A DNA stretch of 59,011 bases, taken from contig CAZDAW010000009.1 of NCBI GenBank assembly GCA_964503685.1, positions 1 through 59,011 on the forward strand. The letters are read 5' to 3'. Source of the stretch: CAZDAW01 sp964503685 (GTDB lineage: Bacteria > Chloroflexota > Anaerolineae > Anaerolineales > Anaerolineaceae). The notes under the pieces were generated by a model. It was not told where the DNA came from. It was given only the letters and a program-made list of their open reading frames with translations, and did not search any database. Below, in pieces: positions 26,456 through 34,875 of this stretch. A program made the position numbers and the translations under genes. How positions within the stretch are numbered: the first letter of the stretch is position 1; every line of letters starts with the position of its first letter.

Positions 26456-29191
26456 TTACTTCAACATGCCTTTTACCAGTCCCTTGACCTGATCCAGGGC
26501 TTCGGATAATTTGGAGGGATCCTTGCCGCCGGCCTGAGCCAGATTGGGCCGTCCGCCACCGCTGCCGCCGATCACCTGGGCAATGCGTTTGAGCAATTCA
26601 CCGGCGTGAACACCGCGCTTGACCAGGTCATCGGTTACTGCTGCGATCAACACCGGGCGCCCTTCGGGGGCGCTGCCCAATACGACTACACCACTGGGGT
26701 ACTTCTGGCGGAAGCGATCTGCCATCTGACGCAGAGTATCTGCATCAGCATTTTGCAACTGGGCCGCCAGCACTGGAACTCCGTTAACCTGGGGAACCTG
26801 CTCCATCTGGCGAGCAAAATCATGGGCAGCGATTTCCTGGCGCAGGGCAACAATCTGCTTGCGCGACTTATCCAGTTCATCAATAAGGCCCTCAACCTTG
26901 GCGGGAACGTCTTCCGGAGCGGTTGCCAGCAACCCGGCAACACGTTTGAGACTGCCAAAGCGACGCTGGATCAATTCGTACGCGCCTTTGCCGGTCACGG
27001 CTTCGATACGGCGAATGCCGGCCGCGGCGCTGCCTTCGCTGGTAATGATGAAAATGCCTATGTCGCCGGTTTCGTTGACATGCGTTCCACCGCATAGTTC
27101 ATAGGAGAAGGGATCCTCGCCGCCGATACTGATAGTGCGCACAGTTTCGCCGTACTTCTCACCGAATAAAGCCATTGCGCCCTCCTCCATCGCGACCTTG
27201 AGAGGTTTGCTCTTGATAGTCAGGGCGTAGTTTTCAAGGATGCGGCGGTTAACGCCGGCCTCGATATCTTCCAATTGCGCCGGGGTAACCGCTTCGGGGT
27301 GATTAAAATCAAAACGCAGCCGGTCAGGAGCAACCAGTGAACCCGCCTGGCGGGCATGCTCACCAAGGACGCGGTGCAACTCGGCATGCAGCAAATGCGT
27401 GGCCGTATGGTTGCGCATGATAGCGCGGCGGCGCTCCAGATCGACCTTGCCAATTGCCATATCGCCAACTTTGGGCGTCCCTTGAATGACCTCCCCGATG
27501 TGAACGATGATCCCAGCGGCAGGCTTTTTAACTTCATCAATGCGGATTTCCCAATTGGCAGAATCGCTGGAAACGATCCAGCCGCTGTCGGCCACCTGAC
27601 CACCCGATTCGACGTAAAAGTGAGTTTTGGGCAGAATGACTTCCACTTCGTCGCCAGTCATTGCCTGTTGAACGCGCTGCCCATTAGAAACGATAGCCAG
27701 GACAGGTTGTTTTTCTTCGGTGATCTGATAGGGGTCGTATTCAACGCCCTGGCTGTCTAGCAATTTCTTTTCTTTAAATTCATCCAGTAGAGGTCGATAA
27801 ATATCCACCGTCTCACCACCCAGCGCGCCAAAGGCCTTACCCGCCCCTGAAGCGATGCGATGTTCTTCCATCGACTTGCGAAAGCCATTTTCATCCACCT
27901 CCATACCCTGCTCACGGGCAATGTCGCGGGTCAGTTCGAGGGGCAGGCCGTGGGTAGCGTAGAGATCAAAAGCAATCGCCCCGCCAAGAATGTTCATACC
28001 ATCCGCTTTGACCTGCGTCAGGTAATCATTTAACTGGCTGACGCCGGTCTCAACAGTCCGCTGAAAACGTTCCTCTTCCCGTGTGAGGGTCTGCAGAATC
28101 GCCGCCCGGTTGCGTTCCAGTTCAGGGTATGCCTTGCCATAATTATCGATCGTCGTTTCGGCAACTTCAGCCAAGAAGGGCCTGTTCAGGCCCAGTTTTT
28201 CGCCAAAGCGCGCTGCCCGGCGGATGATCATACGACAAACGTAATTACGTCCAATGTTGCCCGGAACAACCCCGTCAGCAATGAGGAAGGTCGCGGCGCG
28301 AGCATGATCAGCAATAACACGATAAGGGGTGATATTTCTTTCCCGTTCCACAGCACTCTGTCCGGCCAACTTTTGCACTGTATCCATCAACGGAGAGAGC
28401 AGATCCGTTTTGTAGTTCGAGTTGACATTTTGCAGAACCGAGACGATGCGCTCCAGCCCCATGCCGGTATCAACGTGTCTGGCAGGCAAAAGCTCCAGAT
28501 GAGTTGGACTGAAACGGTTATATTGGATAAAGACCAGATTCCATAATTCGAGGAAACGTTTGCAATCACCATTGACGCCACAAACGTGCCCCGGAACGTC
28601 TTTTTTGTCGCAGTAATCCGGGCCGCGGTCGATGTGAATCTCACTGCACGGGCCGCAGGGACCCGTATCAGCCATTTCCCAAAAATTATCCTTGCGTCCA
28701 AAATAAAGGACATGGGATGGGTCAATGCCTGGCTGCTGACGCCAGTAATTGGCGGCCTCTTCATCGGCTTCAACTTCGCCTTTTTCGTCCCTGAAACAGG
28801 TCGTCCACAATTTATCCTTGGGGAGCTTCCAGACCTCGGTCAACAGTTCCCAGGCCCAGGCAATGGCTTCTTTCTTGTAGTAATCACCGAATGACCAGTT
28901 ACCCAGCATCTCAAAGAAAGTATGGTGAGTATCATCCCGGCCCACATCGTCCAGGTCATTATGCTTGCCGGCCACACGCATACATTTTTGCGAGTTGGCT
29001 GCCCGCGTATAGGGGCGGTGGTCGACGCCCAAAAAGACATCCTTGAACTGCACCATACCGGCGTTGGTAAATAACAGGGTCTGGTCGCCGCCGGGAACCA
29101 GCGATGAAGATTGGACAAAAGTATGGCCTTTTCCTACAAAGAAATCAATAAAAGTTTGCCGAATTTGAGCGCCGCTAAACTGAAGGGTCAT
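26456..29191 (-). CDS. alaS: Alanyl-tRNA synthetase
   Basis: Charges tRNA-Ala and edits mischarged serine or glycine. The protein is about 911 residues. The class II catalytic core starts with MTLQFSGAQIRQTFIDFF, with motif 2 in the region GNWSFGDYYKKEA. The editing domain has the zinc ligands HTATHLLHAEL near 570 and CGGTHVNETG near 674. A Gly-rich C-Ala domain (IGGSGGGRPNLAQAGG) ends the protein. The ATG at 29191 was chosen because GGAG precedes it and homology starts there; an in-frame extension to 29272 overlaps the upstream gene. It lies 26 bases after the FmdB gene, probably on one transcript. Confidence 0.98.
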   Translation of the reverse strand: MTLQFSGAQIRQTFIDFFVGKGHTFVQSSSLVPGGDQTLLFTNAGMVQFKDVFLGVDHRPYTRAANSQKCMRVAGKHNDLDDVGRDDTHHTFFEMLGNWSFGDYYKKEAIAWAWELLTEVWKLPKDKLWTTCFRDEKGEVEADEEAANYWRQQPGIDPSHVLYFGRKDNFWEMADTGPCGPCSEIHIDRGPDYCDKKDVPGHVCGVNGDCKRFLELWNLVFIQYNRFSPTHLELLPARHVDTGMGLERIVSVLQNVNSNYKTDLLSPLMDTVQKLAGQSAVERERNITPYRVIADHARAATFLIADGVVPGNIGRNYVCRMIIRRAARFGEKLGLNRPFLAEVAETTIDNYGKAYPELERNRAAILQTLTREEERFQRTVETGVSQLNDYLTQVKADGMNILGGAIAFDLYATHGLPLELTRDIAREQGMEVDENGFRKSMEEHRIASGAGKAFGALGGETVDIYRPLLDEFKEKKLLDSQGVEYDPYQITEEKQPVLAIVSNGQRVQQAMTGDEVEVILPKTHFYVESGGQVADSGWIVSSDSANWEIRIDEVKKPAAGIIVHIGEVIQGTPKVGDMAIGKVDLERRRAIMRNHTATHLLHAELHRVLGEHARQAGSLVAPDRLRFDFNHPEAVTPAQLEDIEAGVNRRILENYALTIKSKPLKVAMEEGAMALFGEKYGETVRTISIGGEDPFSYELCGGTHVNETGDIGIFIITSEGSAAAGIRRIEAVTGKGAYELIQRRFGSLKRVAGLLATAPEDVPAKVEGLIDELDKSRKQIVALRQEIAAHDFARQMEQVPQVNGVPVLAAQLQNADADTLRQMADRFRQKYPSGVVVLGSAPEGRPVLIAAVTDDLVKRGVHAGELLKRIAQVIGGSGGGRPNLAQAGGKDPSKLSEALDQVKGLVKGMLK

Positions 29192-29217
29192 CGTATCTCC
29201 GTAATAAAAATATGCGT

Positions 29218-29451
29218 CTAATGATGGCAAGAGCCGCAAGTGCCGCAGGAACCGCTGCCGCACCCGGCGCAACCGCCGCTGCTCGAGGCGATTGCGCGCC
29301 CTTCACTGCTGGCAAAGAATACCGATAATTTACGCTTGGTGTTTTCGCTTTCACATTTCTGGCACTGAATCGGTTGATCGGCATCTTTCATCTGCCGGAT
29401 TGCATCAAACTGGTACCCACAGTCGTGACATACGTATTCGTAAATGGGCAT
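29218..29451 (-). CDS. FmdB-family zinc ribbon protein
   Basis: A small protein of 77 residues. The N-terminal zinc ribbon MPIYEYVCHDCGYQFD with a second CQKC pair is the FmdB/CxxC_CXXC_SSSS hallmark. The last ~20 residues are Gly/Cys-rich (GGCAGCGSGSCGTCGSCHH) and might bind further metal. The family was named after formamidase regulators, but the role is generally unknown. AAGGAG lies six bases before the ATG. It is the first gene of a probable unit with alaS. Confidence 0.85.
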   Translation of the reverse strand: MPIYEYVCHDCGYQFDAIRQMKDADQPIQCQKCESENTKRKLSVFFASSEGRAIASSSGGCAGCGSGSCGTCGSCHH

Positions 29452-29635
29452 AATAGACTCCTTGGTTATTTCTTTATATTATTCTACCTTGGGGATGATT
29501 GTGGGTCAATGGATTGGCGGAGAGGGCGCGTAGCCCCAAAAATATACACACCGATTCGAATGAACGGACTCTAAATCTGTTATCTGTAAACCATCTCGCT
29601 GCTATATAATTTATTCAGAAATGGAAGGAGGAATC

Positions 29636-30028
29636 ATGTTCGACGACAAGAAGGGGCCGATTGAGCATTTTTCATGGGCGAAGTTTATCATCAACGGGAA
29701 AGAGCATTCCGCAGCAGGCAATCAGATAAAAGGTGTGGGTAAAGATATTCGCCTGATCGGAGAGAAGGTAAGTGAGTGGAAAGAGCGCAAAGGCCACAGT
29801 CTATCGCCAGAGATGATCACCGGAATCTACAAGCATGATATTCACACACTGGTCATAGGCGTCGGCGTGGAGGGACTGCTCAAAGTACCTAAAGAGACGC
29901 GCCAGGCAATCGAGGAAAACGGAGTGAAAACGTTGGTTATCGAGAAAACACCGGAGGCATGCAGGATTTACAACGAGTTATATCATAAAGGCGTGCACGT
30001 GGCGCTTCTGGCGCATGGGACATGTTAA
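29636..30028 (+). CDS. Mth938-like domain protein
   Basis: A 130-residue protein of the Mth938/NDUFAF3-like fold. Characteristic stretches are WAKFIINGKEH near residue 13, HDIHTLVIGVGVEGLLKV near 76 and KTPEACRIYNEL near 107. Bacterial members have no established function. The start was placed at 29636 because AAGGAGG lies immediately upstream; an ATG at 29621 would put that site inside the gene. Convergent with the GGDEF gene, five bases apart. Confidence 0.8.
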   Translation: MFDDKKGPIEHFSWAKFIINGKEHSAAGNQIKGVGKDIRLIGEKVSEWKERKGHSLSPEMITGIYKHDIHTLVIGVGVEGLLKVPKETRQAIEENGVKTLVIEKTPEACRIYNELYHKGVHVALLAHGTC

Positions 30029-30033
30029 CCCGC

Positions 30034-31077
30034 TCAATCAAAAACAACAACCTGATTGCGTCCCAGGTTCTTGGCTTTATATAGGGCAACATCGGCATTC
30101 TGCAGGACAGTTTCGAAGGAATCGCAGGGTTGTTCGCAACAGGTCACACCGATGCTGACGGTGATTCTAAATCGGGCGCCGTTTACCGCTTTTAACGTCG
30201 TGTTCTCAATCTCCTCCCGCAAACGCTCAGCCAGTTCTACTGCGCCAAACTGCGGGGTAAAAGGCAAAATAATAACAAATTCCTCTCCACCATAACGACC
30301 TACCAGATCAATATCGCGCACCTTCTTCTGGCAAATACTGGCAACTGCTCGTAAAACAATATCGCCGGTTTTATGACCAAATTCATCGTTCACGTGTTTG
30401 AAGAAGTCAATATCCATCATCAAAACGGATAAGGAAACCTGATGCTCCTGGGTATATGCAAATACCTTACTGCCTTCATCTAAAATATAGCGGCGATTAT
30501 TCAGGCCGGTTAATGCATCTGTGATCGCCTGGTGACGGTATAACTTCTCACGCTCGAAAGCAATTTCGTACAAGGTCGCCGATTCGACTACAAGCTCATC
30601 GAGGCGGCTATTATCCCCTCCATCATCATCTACCAGTTCATACTGAGCTTCGGTGATTCCTTCATTCATGCGAAATTCTTTTCGATGTACGAGCATTTTC
30701 TTTTTATATTTTCCGGCCAGATAATAAAGGCACATATTGAGAGGACAAGAAAGAAACGGATTCAGGGCAAGATCGTAAAGTTCGGTATAAGCCCGCATTC
30801 CATAAAGATTCTTCCAGACATATTTTTCCCCCTTATCAGCCGGCGTAATGTCCAAACTTTCGGCAAATCCATTTTTTACAAAAAGATCGGCAAGGGCAGA
30901 GATATCCTCAGCGGCGCCTTTTTCGACAAAACCAAGGCCATGTTTGTTCAGGTATTCCAGTACTTCTTTGCCGATATCACGCATGATCTCGCCTTCGGCG
31001 AAGATGTTGTATTTTGCAAGGATTTTTCCATAGGCAACCAGTACCGCCTCATATAATAAACCGTTAAAATTTTCCAT
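30034..31077 (-). CDS. Diguanylate cyclase (GGDEF domain)
   Basis: Makes the second messenger cyclic di-GMP from two GTP. The protein is 347 residues. The C-terminal GGDEF domain (about 185-345) has the active site GRYGGEEFVIILPF near 265 and the upstream LTGLNNRRY near 191. The RxxD inhibitory site (KKVRDIDLVG, Arg-x-x-Asp at RDID) precedes it by only a few residues and is not a clear I-site. Residues 1-160 form a sensor-like domain I do not recognise, with no membrane helix, so it is probably cytoplasmic. The start at 31077 (ATG) was preferred over TTG at 31083. Confidence 0.92.
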   Translation of the reverse strand: MENFNGLLYEAVLVAYGKILAKYNIFAEGEIMRDIGKEVLEYLNKHGLGFVEKGAAEDISALADLFVKNGFAESLDITPADKGEKYVWKNLYGMRAYTELYDLALNPFLSCPLNMCLYYLAGKYKKKMLVHRKEFRMNEGITEAQYELVDDDGGDNSRLDELVVESATLYEIAFEREKLYRHQAITDALTGLNNRRYILDEGSKVFAYTQEHQVSLSVLMMDIDFFKHVNDEFGHKTGDIVLRAVASICQKKVRDIDLVGRYGGEEFVIILPFTPQFGAVELAERLREEIENTTLKAVNGARFRITVSIGVTCCEQPCDSFETVLQNADVALYKAKNLGRNQVVVFD

Positions 31078-31389
31078 CAGCAAAACCTTAACCGCTCAGT
31101 TAATTTTGTTGGGAGGCTATCCTTGTGAAGGTACTATGTCGATATTAAGACTATATCACAGAATCGGTTAATCGTCATAATTTTGCTCCCAGTGATTTTC
31201 GATGCAAATTGCGGCCACGAGAAAACTTCTCGATTGGCCATCTTCAAAACTGGATTTCGAGGGCGTATAGAGAATTGCTTGCGAATGACGCAGATCGAAA
31301 TTTAAGATGCGAAGAATTAATGCCTTATCGGATAATTGGTTTGAGTTCCACCCTTGGCATACATACACCATGTATGTTACAATATTGAT
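31078..31389. other. Divergent intergenic region before the TetR gene
   Basis: These 312 bases hold the tetR promoter and operator (31354-31383) and an exact 14-base copy of the tetR start sequence at 31307-31320. A 67-codon open frame on the minus strand (31168-31371) has no ribosome site and resembles nothing I know, so it is not called. Confidence 0.5.
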
Positions 31390-31403
31390 ATGCGAAGAAT
31401 TAA
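31307..31403. repeat. 14-base direct repeat covering the tetR start
   Basis: ATGCGAAGAATTAA occurs at 31307-31320 and again at 31390-31403, where it forms the first codons of tetR. The 69 bases between include the tetR promoter and operator, so the repeat may mark an insertion or duplication that brought in the promoter. Confidence 0.5.
31354..31383 (+). promoter_or_regulatory. tetR promoter with inverted-repeat operator
   Basis: TTGGCA (31354-31359), an 18-base spacer and TACAAT (31378-31383) form a good housekeeping promoter. The spacer contains a perfect 7-base inverted repeat ACATACA-CCA-TGTATGT (31361-31377), the likely TetR binding site. The predicted start of transcription falls at about the ATG at 31390, which lacks a ribosome site, so the message may be leaderless. 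Confidence 0.7.
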
Positions 31404-32001
31404 AGAAGAAGCCGAACAGACACGCCAGAACTTGATGAATATTGCCCTGCAGGTATTCTTACGAGAAGGATATTTGAATACCCATCTGGATACAATCGCC
31501 CAGGAAGCTGGAGTGACCCGCGGCGCCATCTATCACCACTTTGGCAGTAAATTTGGTTTATATAACGCCCTCGCAGAAGGGTATGCCCGGCAAACCCACA
31601 CTATGATCGCGGATATTATTGCCAGGGGCGGCTCACCTCTGACTACCCTGCGTTCGTTGATTCTGGACACGATCCTGATCGTCACCACCGACGAGCGCTA
31701 CCGGGCCGTCTCGGAATTGATGATCTTCAAAACCGGCGCAGCTCCTGAATTAAACGAAGGCATAGAAAGCAAGAAACGCTGGGTATTATCCGTTACCGAG
31801 CAACTGGCCAGGCTGGTCGAAGATGCACAGCGCCAGGGCGAAATTCGAACAGATGTTTCACCGCGTGAAGTCGCCGCCGGGCTGCTGGCTTTGCAAAGCG
31901 GCCTGACAACGCTGTGGATCATGAACCCGAAAGCAGTTGATCTTTCCAAAAGCGCCGAGGCGATCGTGGATCATTATCTGAACGGCATCACACCTCGGTA
32001 A
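31390..32001 (+). CDS. TetR-family transcriptional repressor
   Basis: A 203-residue repressor. The N-terminal helix-turn-helix reads TIAQEAGVTRGAIYHHFGSK near residue 35, typical of TetR; the C-terminal half is a ligand-binding and dimerisation region of the AcrR/TetR_C kind. It precedes an ABC exporter and shares with it a near-identical inverted repeat, so it most likely represses both itself and the exporter until a toxic ligand binds. The ATG at 31390 was chosen over 31354 because the upstream codons lie within the promoter. No ribosome site is visible. Confidence 0.93.
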   Translation: MRRIKEEAEQTRQNLMNIALQVFLREGYLNTHLDTIAQEAGVTRGAIYHHFGSKFGLYNALAEGYARQTHTMIADIIARGGSPLTTLRSLILDTILIVTTDERYRAVSELMIFKTGAAPELNEGIESKKRWVLSVTEQLARLVEDAQRQGEIRTDVSPREVAAGLLALQSGLTTLWIMNPKAVDLSKSAEAIVDHYLNGITPR

Positions 32002-32022
32002 CAAAATATTTTTTTAAGTCTT

Positions 32023-32043
32023 ATACATACATTCAGTATGTAT
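32023..32043 (+). promoter_or_regulatory. Second TetR operator, upstream of the ABC exporter
   Basis: ATACATAC-ATTCA-GTATGTAT is an inverted repeat with 8-base arms and closely matches the operator in the tetR promoter (shared half-site ATACATAC). It lies 33 bases before the ATPase gene. An AT-rich TATAAA at 32048-32053 could be its -10 box; the -35 is unclear. Confidence 0.65.
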
Positions 32044-32075
32044 GTTATATAAAATCAAAATAAGGAAAAGCGAAA

Positions 32076-33047
32076 ATGAATATGATTGATGTTCAACAAC
32101 TCAAAAAGACTTTCACCATTCGCCAGGGAAAGAGCAAGCAGATAGTCACCGTTGAAGCGGTTAAAGGGATCAGCTTTCAGGTGAAAGAAGGAGAAATCTT
32201 TGGCTTTCTCGGCCCGAACGGCGCCGGTAAAAGCACCACCCTGCGCATGCTGACGACGCTGCTGCCGCCCACTGCCGGCAATGCGACCGTCGCCGGCTTT
32301 GACCTGCTGCTTCAGGCAAACCAGGTGCGCCGCCAGATCGGATTCGTCAGCCAGGCCGGCGGCAGCGACAACGACGCCACAGTCCGTGAAGACCTGCTTT
32401 TACAAGCCAGATTGTATGGCATCGAACCAATCGAAGCCCGCCGGCGCTGTTCGGAACTGATCGAATCGCTCAAATTGATCGATTTTGCCAACCGACAGGT
32501 AAAGACACTATCAGGTGGACAACGCCGTCGCCTGGACCTGGCGCTGGCAATGGTTCACCGCCCACGGCTGCTCTTTTTAGACGAGCCGACTACCGGCCTG
32601 GACCCACAAACGCGCGCCCGCCTATGGGATGAAATACGTAATTTGCAGGCGGCCGGAACAACGATCTTCCTGACGACACACTATCTTGAAGAAGCCGACG
32701 CGCTGGCAAACCATCTGGCGATTATTGACTATGGTCAAATTGTGGCCGATGGAACACCCGATTCGCTCAAACGACAGATTGGCGGAGATGCCATTCACTT
32801 CGAGCTACGCGCCAACAGCGAGGATATCGCTGGCTGGCTGCAAGCGCAAACGTTTGTCCGCGAGGCCATCCGGCAAAACGGCGGCTGGCTGGTGCGTGTG
32901 GAAAACAGCGAGACTGTCCTCCCTCATTTGCTTCACCTGTTGGATGAACGCGGCGCCCAGGTGCAAACGGTTTCGCAGACGCGCCCCACACTGGACGATA
33001 TTTTTCTGAAGAAAACCGGCCGATCGCTGCGAGATACCCATAATTAA
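32076..33047 (+). CDS. ABC exporter ATPase, DrrA-like
   Basis: A 323-residue nucleotide-binding subunit of an ABC-2 type drug exporter. Walker A is GPNGAGKST near residue 48, the Q-loop follows in GFVSQAGG, the signature is LSGGQRRRLDLALAM near 147, Walker B LLFLDEPTTGLDP near 167, and the H-loop LTTHYLEEAD near 202. The C-terminal ~90 residues are the DrrA-type extension. AAGGAAAAG lies before the ATG. It is 24 bases upstream of the permease gene and downstream of tetR, the usual drug-efflux arrangement. Confidence 0.93.
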   Translation: MNMIDVQQLKKTFTIRQGKSKQIVTVEAVKGISFQVKEGEIFGFLGPNGAGKSTTLRMLTTLLPPTAGNATVAGFDLLLQANQVRRQIGFVSQAGGSDNDATVREDLLLQARLYGIEPIEARRRCSELIESLKLIDFANRQVKTLSGGQRRRLDLALAMVHRPRLLFLDEPTTGLDPQTRARLWDEIRNLQAAGTTIFLTTHYLEEADALANHLAIIDYGQIVADGTPDSLKRQIGGDAIHFELRANSEDIAGWLQAQTFVREAIRQNGGWLVRVENSETVLPHLLHLLDERGAQVQTVSQTRPTLDDIFLKKTGRSLRDTHN

Positions 33048-33071
33048 AACTGAATCGAGAAAGGATTTACC

Positions 33072-33815
33072 ATGAACAAAGTTATTCGCGATACAAAATT
33101 GATGTTCGTCCGGGTATGGACGGGCCGTCTGCGCAACCCAATCTGGATCTTCATTGGCCTGTTTCAACCCATGCTGTATATTCTGTTATTCATGCCGCTG
33201 CTCAACGGCATGATCACCGACCCGCTGAAAACTTTCATTCCCGGTCTACTGGTGATGACCGCTTTGTACGAAGTAGCCGGGGTTGGTTACAGCCTGATTT
33301 ACGATCTGCGATCGGGAGTCATTGAGCGTTTTCGGGTCACGCCAGTCAGCCGACTGGCCTTTTTGCTGGGCCTGATCCTGAACGATGGACTGGGATTACT
33401 GCTGCAATCAGCGACGCTGCTCCTGCTCGCCGCCTGGATGGGGCTGCGCGCCCCCACCGCAGGCGTGGCGCTGCTGCTGACGCTTGTACTGATCATCGGG
33501 CTGGCGATGGCAGCGCTGGCTTACGGCCTGGCGCTGGCCGTGAAAGACGAAAACGGTCTGGCCTCGATCACGAACACCTTCCTGCTGCCGGTCATGCTGC
33601 TTTCAGGCATCCTCCTGCCATTGACCAACGCTCCCGCGCCGCTCAAGATTGCCGCGGCAGCTAACCCGCTCAGCTACATCGTCGCCGCAGCCCGGGCTGT
33701 GCTTGCCGCCGATTACGGGCAACCGATCATCTGGCTCGGCTTTGGGTTGGCTGCGGCGCTGGCAGTCGTGTGCATCTCGTGGGCCACCCGCATGATTTGC
33801 AGCGCAACGGCTTGA
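33072..33815 (+). CDS. ABC-2 type permease, DrrB-like
   Basis: A 247-residue membrane subunit with six hydrophobic segments. The ABC-2 hallmarks are present: a conserved first loop (FIPGLLVMTALYEVAGVGYS) and the end motif LLPVMLLSGILLPL near 174 preceding ANPLSYIVAAARA. It would export the substrate energised by the preceding ATPase. GAAAGGA lies nine bases before the ATG. It ends the tetR-ABC unit and is followed by a large hairpin. Confidence 0.92.
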   Translation: MNKVIRDTKLMFVRVWTGRLRNPIWIFIGLFQPMLYILLFMPLLNGMITDPLKTFIPGLLVMTALYEVAGVGYSLIYDLRSGVIERFRVTPVSRLAFLLGLILNDGLGLLLQSATLLLLAAWMGLRAPTAGVALLLTLVLIIGLAMAALAYGLALAVKDENGLASITNTFLLPVMLLSGILLPLTNAPAPLKIAAAANPLSYIVAAARAVLAADYGQPIIWLGFGLAAALAVVCISWATRMICSATA

Positions 33816-33833
33816 ACAGCGCCGCTCTATCCG

Positions 33834-33883
33834 ACCACCCTCGAAATCCCCCCCCCCAAAAAAAATCGGATTCCGGGGGTGGT
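33834..33883 (+). terminator. Hairpin with C10A8 loop after the ABC exporter
   Basis: Left arm ACCACCCTCGAAATCC (33834-33849) pairs with right arm GGATTCCGGGGGTGGT (33868-33883) over 16 positions with one wobble and one mismatch. The loop region carries ten C (33848-33857) followed by eight A (33858-33865). There is no long T-run after it, so termination is probable rather than certain. Such homopolymers are prone to slippage. Confidence 0.5.
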
Positions 33884-33919
33884 GCAATAAAATTGAATCT
33901 TAAAATAAAGCAGAATCTA

Positions 33920-33960
33920 TTGACTCTTGTTTTTTGACATTGTATAATTGTAGTACAATT
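33920..33960 (+). promoter_or_regulatory. Promoter and palindromic operator of the FadR-type regulator gene
   Basis: TTGACT (33920-33925), exactly 17 bases, then TATAAT (33943-33948) is an excellent housekeeping promoter. A perfect palindrome AATTGTA-G-TACAATT (33946-33960) overlaps the -10 box and the likely transcription start. TTGT..ACAA palindromes are typical binding sites of FCD-class GntR regulators, so autorepression is expected. Confidence 0.75.
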
Positions 33961-34031
33961 GGACAATTCACCCGAGATAATTTGAGTTATCCAGACAACC
34001 ATGCCCGATAGTATTACCCCCACCTTATATA

Positions 34032-34787
34032 ATGACTGATAACAACACTCATATCGCGCGCCCATCACTAAGAGACGCCATCTGCGAGCGCCTGAACCTG
34101 GCGATTCTCAAAGGCGAATTAAAGGGCGGGCAGCGACTGACTGAGGTGGACCTCGCTCAGTGGTTGGGGGTGAGTCGGGGTGTGGTGCGTGAAGCCATCC
34201 GCGAGATGGAAAATACCGGGCTTGTTGTCAATATTCCCTACCGGGGGACATTCGTCAAACCATGGACAGCGAAACGCGTCAGAGAAATTCACAGTGTACG
34301 GGCGCTGATGGAAGAATACGCTATCGAACAGGCCATCCATAATATTACCGATGAAGATATCGATACATTGCAGGAATTGGTCGCCAACATGCACAGAACT
34401 GCCCAGAATGATAACTACATCGGGTTTGTCGAGCATGACCTGGCTTTTCACCGGAAAATTTACGCCATCGCCGGCAATTCCCTTTTATCTGACATCGTGG
34501 ATGATTTAAACAGCCAGTCGCACAAATTTGCTGTGGTCACCGAAACAATTTACATGATCATCCCTTCTCTGGCAGCTATGGCCAATGAGCACATGAGCAT
34601 CCTGGACGCCATCAAAAACAAAGACATTCCCAGGGCCAAACAGGAAATCAGCGCCCACATCATCAACATCGGTCAGGCTCTGGCTGAAATTTTGCAGCAA
34701 AAAGAAGACGAAGACCAAGATAATTCTAACCCATTGAACAACGAACAGGAGGCTCTGTTCAAAATTGGCACAGCATCGCCCCCATAA
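34032..34787 (+). CDS. GntR-family regulator, FadR/FCD subclass
   Basis: A 251-residue DNA-binding regulator. The winged helix at about 8-75 has the GntR pattern (LRDAICERLNLAILKGELKG, then EVDLAQWLGVSRGVVREAIR). The C-terminal FCD domain (about 85-220) is all-helical, with likely metal-binding histidines in EHDLAFHRKIY near 136. FCD regulators respond to carboxylic acids or amino-acid-like ligands, which fits a role in sensing the methylated substrate of the next genes. Expressed from the promoter at 33920-33948; 88 bases separate it from the MttB-like gene, with no terminator seen. Confidence 0.9.
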   Translation: MTDNNTHIARPSLRDAICERLNLAILKGELKGGQRLTEVDLAQWLGVSRGVVREAIREMENTGLVVNIPYRGTFVKPWTAKRVREIHSVRALMEEYAIEQAIHNITDEDIDTLQELVANMHRTAQNDNYIGFVEHDLAFHRKIYAIAGNSLLSDIVDDLNSQSHKFAVVTETIYMIIPSLAAMANEHMSILDAIKNKDIPRAKQEISAHIINIGQALAEILQQKEDEDQDNSNPLNNEQEALFKIGTASPP

Positions 34788-34875
34788 AACAAGATTAACC
34801 TGTCAGCATCCTGCAATTCTTCTTATCCGATACATTCGAACAGATCGAAACCAATAATCATTGGAGGAATAAAAG

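Noticed and set aside
31168..31371. 67-codon minus-strand open frame before tetR
   Set aside because: No ribosome site, overlaps the tetR promoter, and no resemblance to a known protein; could be a decayed gene end but cannot be supported.
33949..34875. Cobalamin riboswitch controlling the corrinoid operon
   Set aside because: The two non-coding stretches available (33949-34031 and 34788-34875) are too short and lack the B12-box type consensus.
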